Below, piece after piece: positions 35,443 through 45,745 of a stretch of DNA of 64,000 bases. Within the stretch, counting starts at the first letter, position 1. Every line of letters begins with the position of its first letter. The notes beneath the pieces are model-generated. The model ran no database searches, had not been told where the DNA came from, and saw only the letters and a list, made by a program, of their open reading frames with translations. This DNA is from Pomacea canaliculata (lineage: Eukaryota; Mollusca; Gastropoda; Architaenioglossa; Ampullariidae): assembly GCF_003073045.1 (NCBI RefSeq), contig NC_037600.1, positions 15,888,352-15,952,351 of the forward strand, read 5' to 3'. Made by a program: the position numbers and the translations under genes.

Positions 35443-36342
35443 GTGTAACAGATATGCCATGTGAGATTCTTATGTTAAACTTGTATATGTTTGGAAAATG
35501 CTCATGCGGAATATAATGTATGTGAGGGATTTGCTGTAGTAAGACTTTGTGTAATGGGACTTTCTTGTTCTGATTTCAGGGCAACATTTCACTTTCTACT
35601 TCTTCCTCAGTCTTTTCCTCCCCAATTTTCTTTATCAGTTTTCTTCGTAACTTCGTCAGTATTCCTTATAAAGAGCTCCACTGGCGAATTTGTGTTGGGT
35701 CATGTGTAAAAGAAAGGAAGTGAACTCTCCAAACTAAACTCTCCAAATCCGTGCCCGCTACATTCACTACGTCAAAAACCCAGGATGGACCCTCTTCTTC
35801 CACCGGTTTAAATAAATCAGCTGCGCGCGTGTGCTTTTGGGGAGAGGGGTGATGGAGGTTAAGGGATAGGGAGTCACCCAGTCACAAATCCGAGCGACCA
35901 TCAAATGCTGCATGGGCACTGAACACCAAAGCCGAAGGTATAGAATACCATCAGCCGCTAACTGCTAATATATTTATAAACATTTTATTTGTAAGATAAA
36001 GGAAAAAAGTCATCCCCTATAACCTTTTCAGGTCGTTGAGTTACTTATTAGTTGACCGCTGCATGGTGCGACCACACACCAGATCCCTGATAAACTATTA
36101 TATAATCTGTGTATCTAACGCCAACTTAGCCCCATGATACAAAACTGCCCCATTCCCCAGTTGCATAAACTCTGCAATAAGTGAGCATGGTTTGTATGAG
36201 GCACAAAGCAAAAAGAAATATTTAAAAGATGATATATTTCTTTATTTTTTTAATCTCTAAGAATAATTAAGTAGTTTCAGAAAACCACTTGGCAAAGATA
36301 GATCTGAAACCTTACATTAACTTAAGTACCATTTGTTGGCAG

Positions 36343-37478
36343 ATCTGGCTGGGGCATGTATAGTCATTTTCATAGCTGCACTGGTACATGAAGGCCTCAG
36401 GCTGCTGGTCAACTGGCTCCAGATGTTTTCTGCTACACGTCCACCGTGAGTAAACAGTGCATGAAGCCACATCATTTGGTAATACACACATGCAAACATG
36501 AGTAATACATACTTTACTGCTGTACCGCGTGGCAACCATCATGTTAAAAGATCATATATGGGTAGGTGTTGATGAGAAATTAACACAAACTTTTTCAAGA
36601 TAGCTGATGATGGGGTCAGAGCTACAGTTTGCTTCCTCTAACTTTCTTGACATTTTTTTTTTTGTTGGTCATATGCACATTTCCACACCACCTTGCATTG
36701 CTCTGAGCAGCCATCATACATATTTACATGAACACCTACATAAATATATGCACACAAGGATGACTGACATTCTAAAGACTTAATATCTTTATGCAGCACG
36801 CTTTCAAACTTTATGTACATATTGGCTCTCAGCGAAGAACCTTTAAATGATCATCGGAAGAAAGTAACAAAGAATTATCTACAGTTGATCAGACACTTGA
36901 CCAATTTATTTACATAATAGTTAAGGTCTTTTTGAAAGAGGTAAATATTTTATGTGTATAGAGATTCAAATCTGGTTTATCAGAATTCAGTAGTTTCAAA
37001 ATCTCACTACCATTTGTCCAACAAAATGCTAATTAAGAGACAATTAAGGGTGACAACATACAGGGCATATTTAACTTTAGGGAAAAATTCTGTATGCCAT
37101 AAAGCTGGCGAGAAAACAAGTTGGAACTGTACATCTGTATTCACACTTTTTAAAACTATGTCCAGACGCAAGATGGTCCGACTGGGGATCCTGGGATTGA
37201 CTCAGACGGGAGCATATGTGGTGTACCTGTCCCTTAGCTACTGCTTGATGCTGGTCTTCATGACAATGAACATCTGGTTCTGTCTGGCACTGCTGCTTGG
37301 GGCTGGCACTGGTTATCTGCTGTTCTTCTTTCACCCAGTGGCCAACCGGCTGTTAAACTCCCTCAGGCGTCATCAAGATAAATATGAGGACATGAAATCG
37401 GAGGTGACGACGATATATGGGTCAAATGAGAAACAAGCTGATAACATTGCCCTAGGTAATGTGGGCAGTTGTCACTGA
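36343..37478 (+). CDS. Second copper transporter (CTR/SLC31 family), last two exons
   Basis: Exons 36343-36445 (acceptor TTGGCAG, donor GTGAGT) and 37166-37478 (TGA stop) join in phase. The first encodes TM1, DLAGACIVIFIAALVHEGLR, aligning with the MVGACF..LYEGLK exon of the CTR1 gene upstream. The second encodes TM2 with MxxxM ([11 protein letters not shown]) and TM3 with GxxxG (LLGAGTGYLLF). The phases at the left of the TM1 exon and between the two exons match CTR1, supporting descent by duplication. Differences: the cytosolic loop is much shorter, the tail after TM3 is about 55 residues and charged (LLNSLRRHQDKYEDMKSE), and the end is GSCH rather than HCH. The upstream Met-rich exon(s) were not found; a weak candidate is at 28937. 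It may be a CTR2-like or specialised intracellular transporter. The family is clear; the subtype is not. Confidence 0.85.
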
Positions 37479-37682
37479 AGCAGTATGCATTTGTAATTTT
37501 AACATCTGTTCCTGGAAGTGACGTGAGCGAAGAAGCACCAGGTAACAACAGAAACAGTTTGATATTTTAATTGCATTTATCTTTTGCTTTTTTCTCATGT
37601 CTAGTTCACGGTATTTGTCTTTTCCTCTTGTTTTGTTGGCTGCATTGAATGTTAATCAGGTCGCTGGTAACAGCACCGGTCA

Positions 37683-37745
37683 ACAAGTTTTTAGAATAAT
37701 AATGATTGCTTATAGAGCACTGTTCCCGAATGGCTTCCAGTGCTT
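37683..37745. repeat. Dispersed-repeat fragment
   Basis: Text of the type AATAATGATTGCTTATAGAGC..CCAGTGCTTTACAAAAT resembles a short repeat common in invertebrate genomes; a looser relative (TTTGTAGAGCGCATTTTCCC) occurs at about 22440-22500. Family not named. Confidence 0.35.
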
Positions 37746-38097
37746 TACAAAATAAATAAGTAAATAATAAAAACTATTGATAATAAAACCAGTGTAATAA
37801 GATTTTGTTGTATTATCTAAACAACCAAACACAAACTATCAGTCAAAAGCATAGGAGTACAAGTGTGTCTTCAGCTGCTAAGCTTTGTTTTTAGGTTAAA
37901 CAAATATTTTTCCTTTTTTTCCTCCTGCCAGCTGTCAATCGCTTAGAACACCAATTACACAGTTTGATCACTGCTAGTTCATCCCACGTTCTTTTACTTC
38001 CTCGGTTTATGTAGAACAGTGGTGGATGTTGCTCAGAACTATACCACTGGTCGAATCAAATGGTGCAGTGGTCAAATAGGCAAATGGTCTAATCCAG

Positions 38098-38674
38098 TGG
38101 TTCTCAAAGTATTTCGGACCGCGGACCACTTTACTTAAGTAAAACATATGGCGGACCACCAAGGCCTAGGTAAAATCTATGGCGGACCACCAAGGCCTAA
38201 AAGTCAGTCTGTACTATAATTCAAATTTAAATTGCCGCTTTTGTTTCATTACAATTCAAAACTAAATTAATGTACTTCTGTGACAGAAGTATAGTAATAA
38301 AAATAAGTTGATAAAAATAAGTTAATGAAATGTAGTGGGCTGTTATTGCGTTTGCCACCAGCAAAGCAATTCCAGATTGTACTCTACATGACTCTGCTGG
38401 CGACAATGCCGCCATAGCGTCACTTGCAAAAAACGCATACTGCCCTAATTTCTCGAGTTGGCATTATGTAAATAGGACAATTTGGCGTCTGCAGCTGAAT
38501 CTGCGCAGCTTGTTGTATTGGCGCCGCTTGTTGTATTGCCGCAGCTTGTTGTATTGGTGCCGCTTGTTGTATTGGCGCAGCTTGTATTGGCGCCGCTTGC
38601 CGCTCCCCCGCTGCAGTATTGTGTTGCACGCGGCGGGGCCGCTGCCGCAACCTGGGATAATTGTGCCTTAACTG
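38098..38674. repeat. Composite repeat, copy A (hAT-like end plus minisatellite core)
   Basis: Begins with a hAT-type terminus (CAGTGGTTCTCAAAG) and a duplicated GGCGGACCACCAAGGCCTA unit, then a conserved stretch (from AAAAGTCAGTCTGTAC on), then a core with about five 18-bp units near CGCAGCTTGTTGTATTGG. On the minus strand the core is open and reads (PIQQAA)n followed by a tail ending VCVFCK. It is cut off at 38674 by the inverted repeat of the 4.07-kb segment. Confidence 0.75.
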
Positions 38675-38816
38675 CCCAGCCTGCAAGAGTTCATCGGCCC
38701 CGAACGGGCCCGTTTCGGGCTGAGAAATGGGGCCGTTAAGGGAAGTTACACTCCCAGCCCGCCGTATTATGGGAGCCTAAAGTGCATCGGCCCCTTGCGG
38801 GTTTGGGAGAAATAAC

Positions 38817-39135
38817 TCCCTCAGCCCTTCAAAGCCCCACCCTAAAAACACCTCGCAGCCCTTCCATAGTCCCTCAGCCCTACAAAGCCCCACCCTAAAA
38901 ACACCTCGCAGCCCTTCCATAGTCCCTCAGCCCTCCAAAGCCCCAACATAAAAACACCTCACAGCCCTTCCATAGTCCCTCAGACCCTCCATAGCCCCAC
39001 CCTAAAAACACCTCCGCAGCCCTTCCATAATCCCTCAGCCCTCCATAGCCCCACCCTAAAAACACCTCATAGCCCTTCAAAGCCCCTCTCAGCCCTCCAA
39101 AGCCCATCCTAAAAAACACCTTTCAGCCCTTCAAA
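38817..39135. repeat. 53-bp tandem repeat (about 6 copies)
   Basis: Unit is of the form CCCTCAGCCCTYCAAAGCCC followed by CACCCTAAAAACACCTCGCAG and CCCTTCCATAGT, with substitutions and one partial copy. It reads through on the minus strand as a Gly-rich repeat, but no gene signals accompany it. Confidence 0.85.
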
Positions 39136-39240
39136 GCACTTGGTAAATACCAGCAGACAAAAAATAGACATGATTCAACAATTTATTAAATACAAGCAGA
39201 TACACAAGGTTTTCATATTAATTTACAACAAAGAATTTTT

Positions 39241-39840
39241 CACAAATGCCTGACCAAAAAATATTCATTGCAATTTATCATATACATATACAAGCAAAAA
39301 AAAAAAAATATAGGGTTTTAATATTTATTACAACAAAGAATTGTCTTCAAAAACTTCAGGCTAATTGTTGCGAATACCTGACCCCCAAAAAAGAATTAAA
39401 AAAAATCATTACAATCTTCAAAACCATTTATCATATACAAGCAAAAGATAAACAAGGATTGAATATTTATTTACAACAAAGAATTTGTCACAAATGCCTG
39501 ACCCCCACCTCCAAAAAAAGAAAAAAGTCATTACAATCTTCAAAAACAACTTATCATATACATATACAAGCAAAAAATATACATGGTTTTAACATTATTT
39601 ACAACCAAGAATTTGAGTCTTTACAGTCTTCAGGCTAGTTGTCGCGAATACCTGACCAAAAAAAAACAAAAATCCTTACAATCTTCACAACAATGTACTA
39701 CATACAACACAAAAAGGAGAGAAGAAATTTATTATATACAAAGAAATTTATTATATACAAGCCAAAACTAAACATTTATTTACAACAAAGAATTTGAGTC
39801 TTCAAAGTCTTCAGGCTAGTTGTTGCGAAAAAAGCTTTAA
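39241..39840. repeat. Degenerate tandem repeat, about 115-155 bp units (about 5 copies)
   Basis: Each unit has (A/G)CCTGACC.., then ATTACAATCTTCA, then TATCATATACA..AGCAAAA, then TTTACAACAAAGAATTTG. Units alternate between CACAAATGCCTGACC and GCGAATACCTGACC starts, suggesting a higher-order dimer. AT-rich, non-coding. Confidence 0.7.
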
Positions 39841-39957
39841 TTAGATTTCACAACAGCCACTTTCCCCCCTAAATTCTCTACACACAGATTCCTCTTCCAG
39901 CCTATCAAATTTCTCACCTGAAACATGGGATTGCTGCTGGAGTCATTCCTTGTTCAC

Positions 39958-41379
39958 CTACATTTCGTAACTTGATTCATATGTGGAGCAAGCTTCGAAA
40001 CATTTCTCTCTGTGCTCCTCAACAGCATGACCCATCTGCAATCAAAATATTAGTCCTTTAATGATAAGCAAAAACAAGGCATTTCAATTTATTCACTTCT
40101 TACGATGTGCCATTAAGTTGAAGTAAAACGTATTTCTGTTTCTTACTATTTGTGAGCTTTAAAGCAGCTAGGAAGGCAACAGGAAGTTGATGGCCAACAC
40201 CACTTATGTAAATAGATTCATGTAGGCTTGCTTCTAGTGTTGATTACTATTTGTGGATTAGAAAGGAAAACTAATAAGAGGTAGAATCACTAGAACCATA
40301 TCACATCAAAGCAGTTGCACTTGTAAACAGGTGTACAACATGCAGAGATTACCCAGAACAGGGTAATAGGCAGGGTTAACTTTCTTCATAAACAAATCAT
40401 GAATGATAAAGCCATGCTTACATTGATAAATTAAACACATGCATGGTTATTTTCTTTGATTTCTTATTTAACTGACCATCAGATGGCTTTGTCCTTGGAC
40501 TTGTTCCTCCATTCTTGCCTGTTACTTCCAAACTATTTGTAAGCGTTGGCTCCTGGGTCTCCTGGGCAGACAATAAAGTCTGTTTTGATTTGATTTTGAT
40601 TTGATATAATATGCCCAGGCTGCTGCTGTGCACAAAGGGAAATTGTGATGGTTAAAAGTCAAATACAAATGTTTCATTGTAATACATTTGTACATGAAAC
40701 TACAGTCTACTTCAGGGTCATATGCAACCCAAACAGGAAAACATATTGACTTGCAAAAACAAAACAAAAACAATCAAGTATGCTCTCAGTATCCCAACCT
40801 TTGCCCTACATAACTAGCACCACAATTTCTACCTGCCTGCCCCACTATTTCTTCAAAGAAGCATTTTGACTAAAAGAGCCTGCTCTGTAGTAACAATTAT
40901 CTCGCTATGAGTAGCAACATCTTTCATGTATTGATGAAATGTCAGTAGTTTTCAGTGTATGGTTAGATATGCTATCTCTCTCTCTTACATATCTATATGT
41001 AAAGTTTTCAATTTACTTGAACAGGAACATTAAAAATGGAAAAATTAAAATTTTGACAAGCTATCAAGTGACAGGACACTTAAATGAAAGTGGAGTATTT
41101 ATCTTGTGAGACTGACTTATAGCTAAACCCAGTCAGACTCACTGCAAGAATCTCTCTCCTTGCAAAATAAAGTACTTAAGCTCACATAATAAAAAAGTAG
41201 CAATTTAAGAAGCCACTTCAAAACACTTACTGGTACAGCAATAATCCTGTTTCATATGCAGAGTGATGAAATATTTTAGTTCTTCTTTTATAATTCCACT
41301 CATTCCAGATTGGGAATAACCAGTCTCGTCATATACCATGTCAGTTGATTTTCTTACACCCTTCCAGGATCTTGAATAT
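39958..41379 (-). CDS. Candidate exons of an unidentified minus-strand gene inside the 4.07-kb segment
   Basis: Two stretches look like exons on the minus strand. 41231-41379 (acceptor TTTGTGTAG, donor GTAAGTG) is open and encodes YSRSWKGVRKSTDMVYDETG and, further on, IIKEELKYFITLHMKQDYCC. 39958-40035 (acceptor GATTGCAG) encodes MGHAVEEHREKCFEACSTYE and stops shortly after. A further ATG-led piece near 41940-42030 reads MPTTKQSTDDSTAWLKMSQA, but its phase does not join directly to the next. No family is recognised. It may be a captured host-gene fragment or a transposon gene; the exon chain is incomplete, so treat it as a lead only. Confidence 0.22.
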
Positions 41380-42745
41380 CTACACAAATAAAGTAAGCAT
41401 CCTACACAATATGTTAATTTATGGCATTGTCACAACTCTTCATGGAAAAACCTCTAATTACTGTTATCTTATCACGTGTGTGCACATTTATGCAGAAACA
41501 ATCTGCAGCCTGTGTTGTCTCTTTTTCTAATATATATCCTACATTGCCCAAAGATTACTTGAAGTTATCACTAAAGTTTGAAATAGATGAAATTTTAAGC
41601 TAATGAGGTAATTGGTTTGGTTGTGTTTACATGTGTTTAACAAAAACTGTAACTGTGGTCAGTCTTCATGTTTGCAATAATGTACAACAGCTTTACAACA
41701 ATGTTATTTTATATATTATATTGCAGAATGCAAACACAATAGAACATACTTTAAGCATTCATTGTAAAGTATGCAAATATTATAAAACTGGACTACTTTA
41801 TATATGAAAGAAAAAAAGTATATATATAACACATTTTACCAAACTGAAACACTAATGTATTTCACTCTGTCAGGAATACTGTTTGCTGTTCTCAATGATT
41901 AAGAAATGTGTAGCCTTATTTTACAACATGGAACGGTTTATACGCACACTATACATTCAGCTTGGCTCATCTTCAGCCACGCTGTGGAGTCATCTGTTGA
42001 CTGTTTTGTAGTCGGCATTATTACAATGCTTTGACTAAGCACGATCCCCGATCTTCAGCATTTCCTAGAAAGTGAAATAACCAAAGTCTGCATTAAAAAA
42101 AACACAAACAAACAAACAAAAAATCGATTACAATAATCTTTCAATACACGATCGAGTGTTCAAATTTCAATAGAAGGTAAATTGCTAAGAACTATTATAG
42201 GGTCAATTAATTATAAGGATTGTTTGAAACACTAATATTTTGCTTCGAGAATTTATACATAAAATACCTTGTGTTAGCCATGCGGCATCTTACTACAGCG
42301 AGCACATGGCACAAAGCGGAAGTAGCACGCAACAAATCGACGATTCGGGCTGAACTATACAAATTAAATTAAACTAATACCAGAAATCCTGATACCGTAC
42401 AGACAGTTTCAACTGGTATGAATAATTCATGTTATAATATTTTACAGAATTTTAGGGTACACTTCACACTTAATTCACAAACTCACCGAGAGTGCGATGA
42501 CCAAAGCGGTTGTTGCAGGTAGAAGTCCATCGGGCGGCGAGTGTGGAGTCGGACAGCCGGTCAGCAAATGCGGGCGCGAGGTCAGAGGGCGGAGTGAAAA
42601 GTCCGACATACGGGTCACTGTCAGCGCGTAACGGCTACGCCCTATGGGCGTTCGGTCATTTAGGAGCGGGATAGCCCGTAGCCCTTACTTTCACCCGTCC
42701 CCCCGATCGGGGCCCTTCAAACTCCCAAAGCTTATGCAGGCTGGG

Positions 42746-43566
42746 AAGGCCTAAAAGTCAGTCTGTACTATAATTCAAATTTAAATTGCCGCTTTTGTTT
42801 CATTACAATTCAAAACTAAATTAATGTACTTCTGTGACAGAAGTATAGTAATAAAAATAAGTTGATAAAAATAAGTTAATGAAATGTAGTGGGCTGTTAT
42901 TGCGTTTGCCACCAGCGAAGCAATTCCTGATTCAACTCTATATGACTCTGCTGGCGACAATGCCGCCATAGCGTCACTTGCAAAAAACGCATACTGCCCT
43001 AATTTCTCGAGTTGGCATTATGTAAAGTGGGCTTAGCAATGGATAATTTAGTGCCTGCAGCTGAATTGGCGCAGCTTGTTGTATTGCCGCCGCTTGTTGT
43101 ACTTGCGCCGCTTGTTGAATTGCCGCCGCTTGTTGTATTGCCGCAGCTTGTTGTATTGGCGCCGCTTGTTGTATTGGCGCAGCTTGTTGTATTGGCGCCG
43201 CTTGCCCCTCCCCCGCTGCAGGATTGTGTTGCACGCGGCGGGGCCGCTGCCGCAACCGTGGATAATTGTGCCTTCCTCTAACTGGCTGAAAAAAATAATA
43301 AAGAAAAATTTCTGGCGGAATCTGCGCGGCTGGCGGCACCTGCGCAACTGCCGCGGCTTGCTGAACTACTTCACCTTGCCCTCCCCTGCTCCGACATTTT
43401 GTTGCATGCGGCGGGGCCGCTGCCTCAGCCTCGGATAATTATGTCTTCTAACTGCCTGAAAAAAATAATAAAGAAAAATTTCTGTCTGTTGCGACCAGAC
43501 ATAGACAATAAAGATGTCTTGTATCTTGTATAGTTGAATCATTACGTGGATGATGATGTGATCGAA
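42746..43566. repeat. Composite repeat, copy B
   Basis: Starts abruptly at AAGGCCTAAAAGTCAG after the inverted repeat of the 4.07-kb segment. It continues through the conserved stretch, a core with about eight 18-bp units, then a second, shorter related unit (RRHNYPRLRQRPRR on the minus strand), and ends in CAATAAAGATGTCTTGTATC-type text, resembling a retroelement tail. Compared with copy D it lacks one C in a CCCC run near 43380, which breaks the minus-strand frame. Confidence 0.75.
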
Positions 43567-43620
43567 CTATGAGCTGGTCGAATCAAATGGTGCAGTGGTC
43601 AAATAGGCAAATGGTCTAAT

Positions 43621-44550
43621 CCAGTGGTTCTCAAAGTATTTCGGACCGCGGACCACTTTACTTAAGTAAAACATATGGCGGACCACCAAGGCCTAGGTAA
43701 AATCTATGGCGGACCACCAAGGCCTAAAAGTCAGTCTGTACTATAATTCAAATTTAAATTGCCGCTTTTGTTTCATTACAATTCAAAACTAAATTAATGT
43801 ACTTCTGTGACAGAAGTATAGTAATAAAAATAAGTTGACACAAAACTACCCACCTCATTGTTCGTAATTAAAATGTTAATGCGAGGAGTGCATCACTTGC
43901 TCTCAGCTTCTTCGTCATATCTCTCAATACACTGTAGGACGTACTTTTGCAGGGCACAATCAGTGTAACCCATTTCCTTCCCCTGGGCTATGAGATTGGG
44001 TACGTTTGGCATCGCCATGTTTTATTTTTTTCAAATGCAACTTTCCAAAAACAAATCCCAAACAAGAGGGTTACCGCCCCTCACAGACTGGTCCGTGACA
44101 ATCTATAATAGATTGTTGGATGCAGTTAGAGAGCTCATGCCTAATGCAGCTCCAGAGACAATAGTAACAGACTTTGAGAAAGCTGCGATGACCGCTTTTA
44201 GTCATGTAAAGTAACGGGCTGTTACTTTCGCTGAAGTCAGGCGGTATTATGCAAAGTCACTGAACTGGGGATGAGAAGTGACTATGAAAACGACGAGTGA
44301 CGTGGAATGGTCAGATGCCTCCCAGCACTTGCCTATGTATGTGAGGAAGACATTATCGATTCCTTCGAATTGCCACAACATGATCGCATGCTGGAACTTC
44401 TATCCTACTTCAAGCATACGTAAACAGTGTATATATTGTTAAAGAACATTAAATGTTAATGTCACTGACCCTAACCCCAACCCGGACCCTTAGGCATATA
44501 TTTTAACGTCATTTCAACATTAACATTTAATGAACATTTTAACATTAACA
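43621..44550. repeat. Composite repeat, copy C left part with MULE relic
   Basis: Repeats the hAT-like terminus and conserved stretch of copy A, then diverges after AAAATAAGTTGACAC into a segment holding a MULE transposase relic. It is repeated about 2.1 kb downstream (45746-46293), so the two form a large tandem duplication. Confidence 0.75.
44010..44420 (+). pseudogene. MULE (Mutator-like) transposase relic
   Basis: The + strand encodes a fragment of the MULE DDE domain: NRLLDAVRELMP, then VTDFEKAAMTAF (the TDFE catalytic-aspartate block), then after a frameshift GCYFR, QAVLCKVTELGMRSDYENDE, LPALAYVCEEDI and ELLSYFKHT. These are in family order. At least two in-frame stops and one frameshift show it is dead. 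N- and C-terminal parts are missing. A truncated second copy lies at 46140-46293. Confidence 0.75.
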
Positions 44551-44555
44551 TTTAA

Positions 44556-44999
44556 TGAAATGTAGTGGGCTGTTATTGCGTTTGCCACCAGCGAAGCAAT
44601 TCCTGATTCAACTCTATATGACTCTGCTGGCGACAATGCCGCCATAGCGTCACTTGCAAAAAACGCATACTGCCCTAATTTCTCGAGTTGGCATTATGTA
44701 AAGTGGGCTTAGCTGCAATGGATAATTTAGCGTATACAGCTGAAGGGGCGCCTGCAGCTGAATTGGCGCAGCTTGTTGTATTGCCGCCGCTTGTTGTACT
44801 GGCGCCGCTTGTTGAATTGCCACCGCTTGTTGTATTGCCGCAGCTTGTTGTATTGGCGCCGCTTGTTGTATTGGCGCAGCTTGTTGTATTGGCGCCGCTT
44901 GCCCCTCCCCCGCTGCAGGATTGTGTTGCACGCGGCGGAGCCGCTGCCGCAACCGGGGATAATTGTGCCTTCCTCTAACTGGCTGAAAAAAATAATAAA
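44556..44999 (-). repeat. Composite repeat core, copy C (open minus-strand frame)
   Basis: Core unit with about eight 18-bp repeats. The minus strand is open from about 44952 to 44650 and reads an Arg-rich start (RQRLRRVQHNPAAGEGQ), then (A/P)IQQAA repeats, then a shared tail ending VCVFCK and a stop. Both sides carry ACATTAACATTTAATGAA, present in two copies on each flank. Confidence 0.75.
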
Positions 45000-45049
45000 G
45001 AAAAATGTTTCAACATTAACATTTAATGAACATTTTAACATTAACATTT

Positions 45050-45655
45050 AATGAAATGTAGTGGGCTGTTATTGCGTTTGCCACCAGCGAAGCAATTCCT
45101 GATTCAACTCTATATGACTCTGCTGGCGACAATGCCGCCATAGCGTCACTTGCAAAAAACGCATACTGCCCTAATTTCTCGAGTTGGCATTATGTAAAGT
45201 GGGCTTGGCTGCAATGGATAATTTAGCGTATACAGCTGAAGGGGCGCCTGCAGCTGAATTGGCGCAGCTTGTTGTATTGCCGCAGCTTGTTGTATTGGCG
45301 CCGCTTGTTGTATTGGCGCCGCTTGCCCCTCCCCCGCTGCAGGATTGTGTTGCACGCGGCGGGGCCGCTGCCGCAACCGTGGATAATTGTGCCTTCCTCT
45401 AACTGGCTGAAAAAAATAATAAAGAAAAATTTCTGGCGGAATCTGCGCGGCTGGCGGCACCTGCGCAACTGCCGCGGCTTGCTGAACTACTTCACCTTGC
45501 CCCTCCCCTGCTCCGACATTTTGTTGCATGCGGCGGGGCCGCTGCCTCAGCCTCGGATAATTATGTCTTCTAACTGCCTGAAAAAAATAATAAAGAAAAA
45601 TTTCTGTCTGTTGCGACCAGACATAGACAATAAAGATGTCTTGTATCTTGTATAG
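45050..45655 (-). repeat. Composite repeat core, copy D (longest open minus-strand frame, 172 codons)
   Basis: This copy has about four 18-bp units and is open on the minus strand from 45664 to 45146. The frame contains two related blocks, RRHNYPRLRQRPRRMQQN and RGRHNYPRLRQRPRRVQHN, each preceded by the same 20-odd bases that read IFLYYFFQ when translated but also look exactly like a 3' splice acceptor (TTATTATTTTTTTCAG). So these may be tandemly duplicated exons rather than one continuous frame. No known domain recognised. Confidence 0.6.
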
Positions 45656-45745
45656 TTGAATCATTACGTGGATGATGATGTGATCGAACTATGAGCTGGT
45701 CGAATCAAATGGTGCAGTGGTCAAATAGGCAAATGGTCTAATCCA

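Larger units (their letters stand above)
28965..36342. other. Presumed non-coding or intronic region before the second copper transporter's TM1 exon
   Basis: Apart from the annotated transposon relics (31085-31559, 31940-32760, 33431-33621, 35213-35442) and a purine-rich tract, no exon was found. The exon equivalent to CTR1 exon 2 (the MYFH..LF segment leading into TM1) was looked for on the + strand and not recognised. Confidence 0.4.
38675..42745. mobile_element. 4.07-kb segment bounded by inverted repeats, possible DNA transposon
   Basis: The left edge CCCAGCCTGCA (38675-38685) is the exact reverse complement of the right edge TGCAGGCTGGG (42735-42745). Inside these, GC-rich subterminal blocks with GGGCCCCGATCGGGG-like text face each other and are partly alike. 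The segment separates copies A and B of the composite repeat, both of which are truncated at the junction. No clear target duplication is visible. The interior holds two tandem arrays (38817-39135, 39241-39840) and exon-like minus-strand pieces. Whether it is one transposon, and of which family, is inference. Confidence 0.45.

Noticed and set aside
35575..35660. Possible CTR exon (acceptor followed by TTTCAC text)
   Set aside because: No frame gives the expected transporter motif and phase; dropped.
36954..37165. N-terminal extension of the second copper transporter open frame
   Set aside because: The frame continues upstream only by read-through of intron. A proper acceptor at 37165 and matching phase with the TM1 exon at 36343-36445 show the exon starts at 37166.
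38817..39840. CRISPR-like array
   Set aside because: Repeats are directly adjacent and degenerate with no unique spacers, and the sequence is animal; these are ordinary tandem repeats.
43012..45402. Plus-strand Leu/Val-rich open frames across the composite repeats
   Set aside because: Mirror images of the 18-bp minisatellite on the opposite strand; the minus-strand frame is longer, shared among copies and has a common end.
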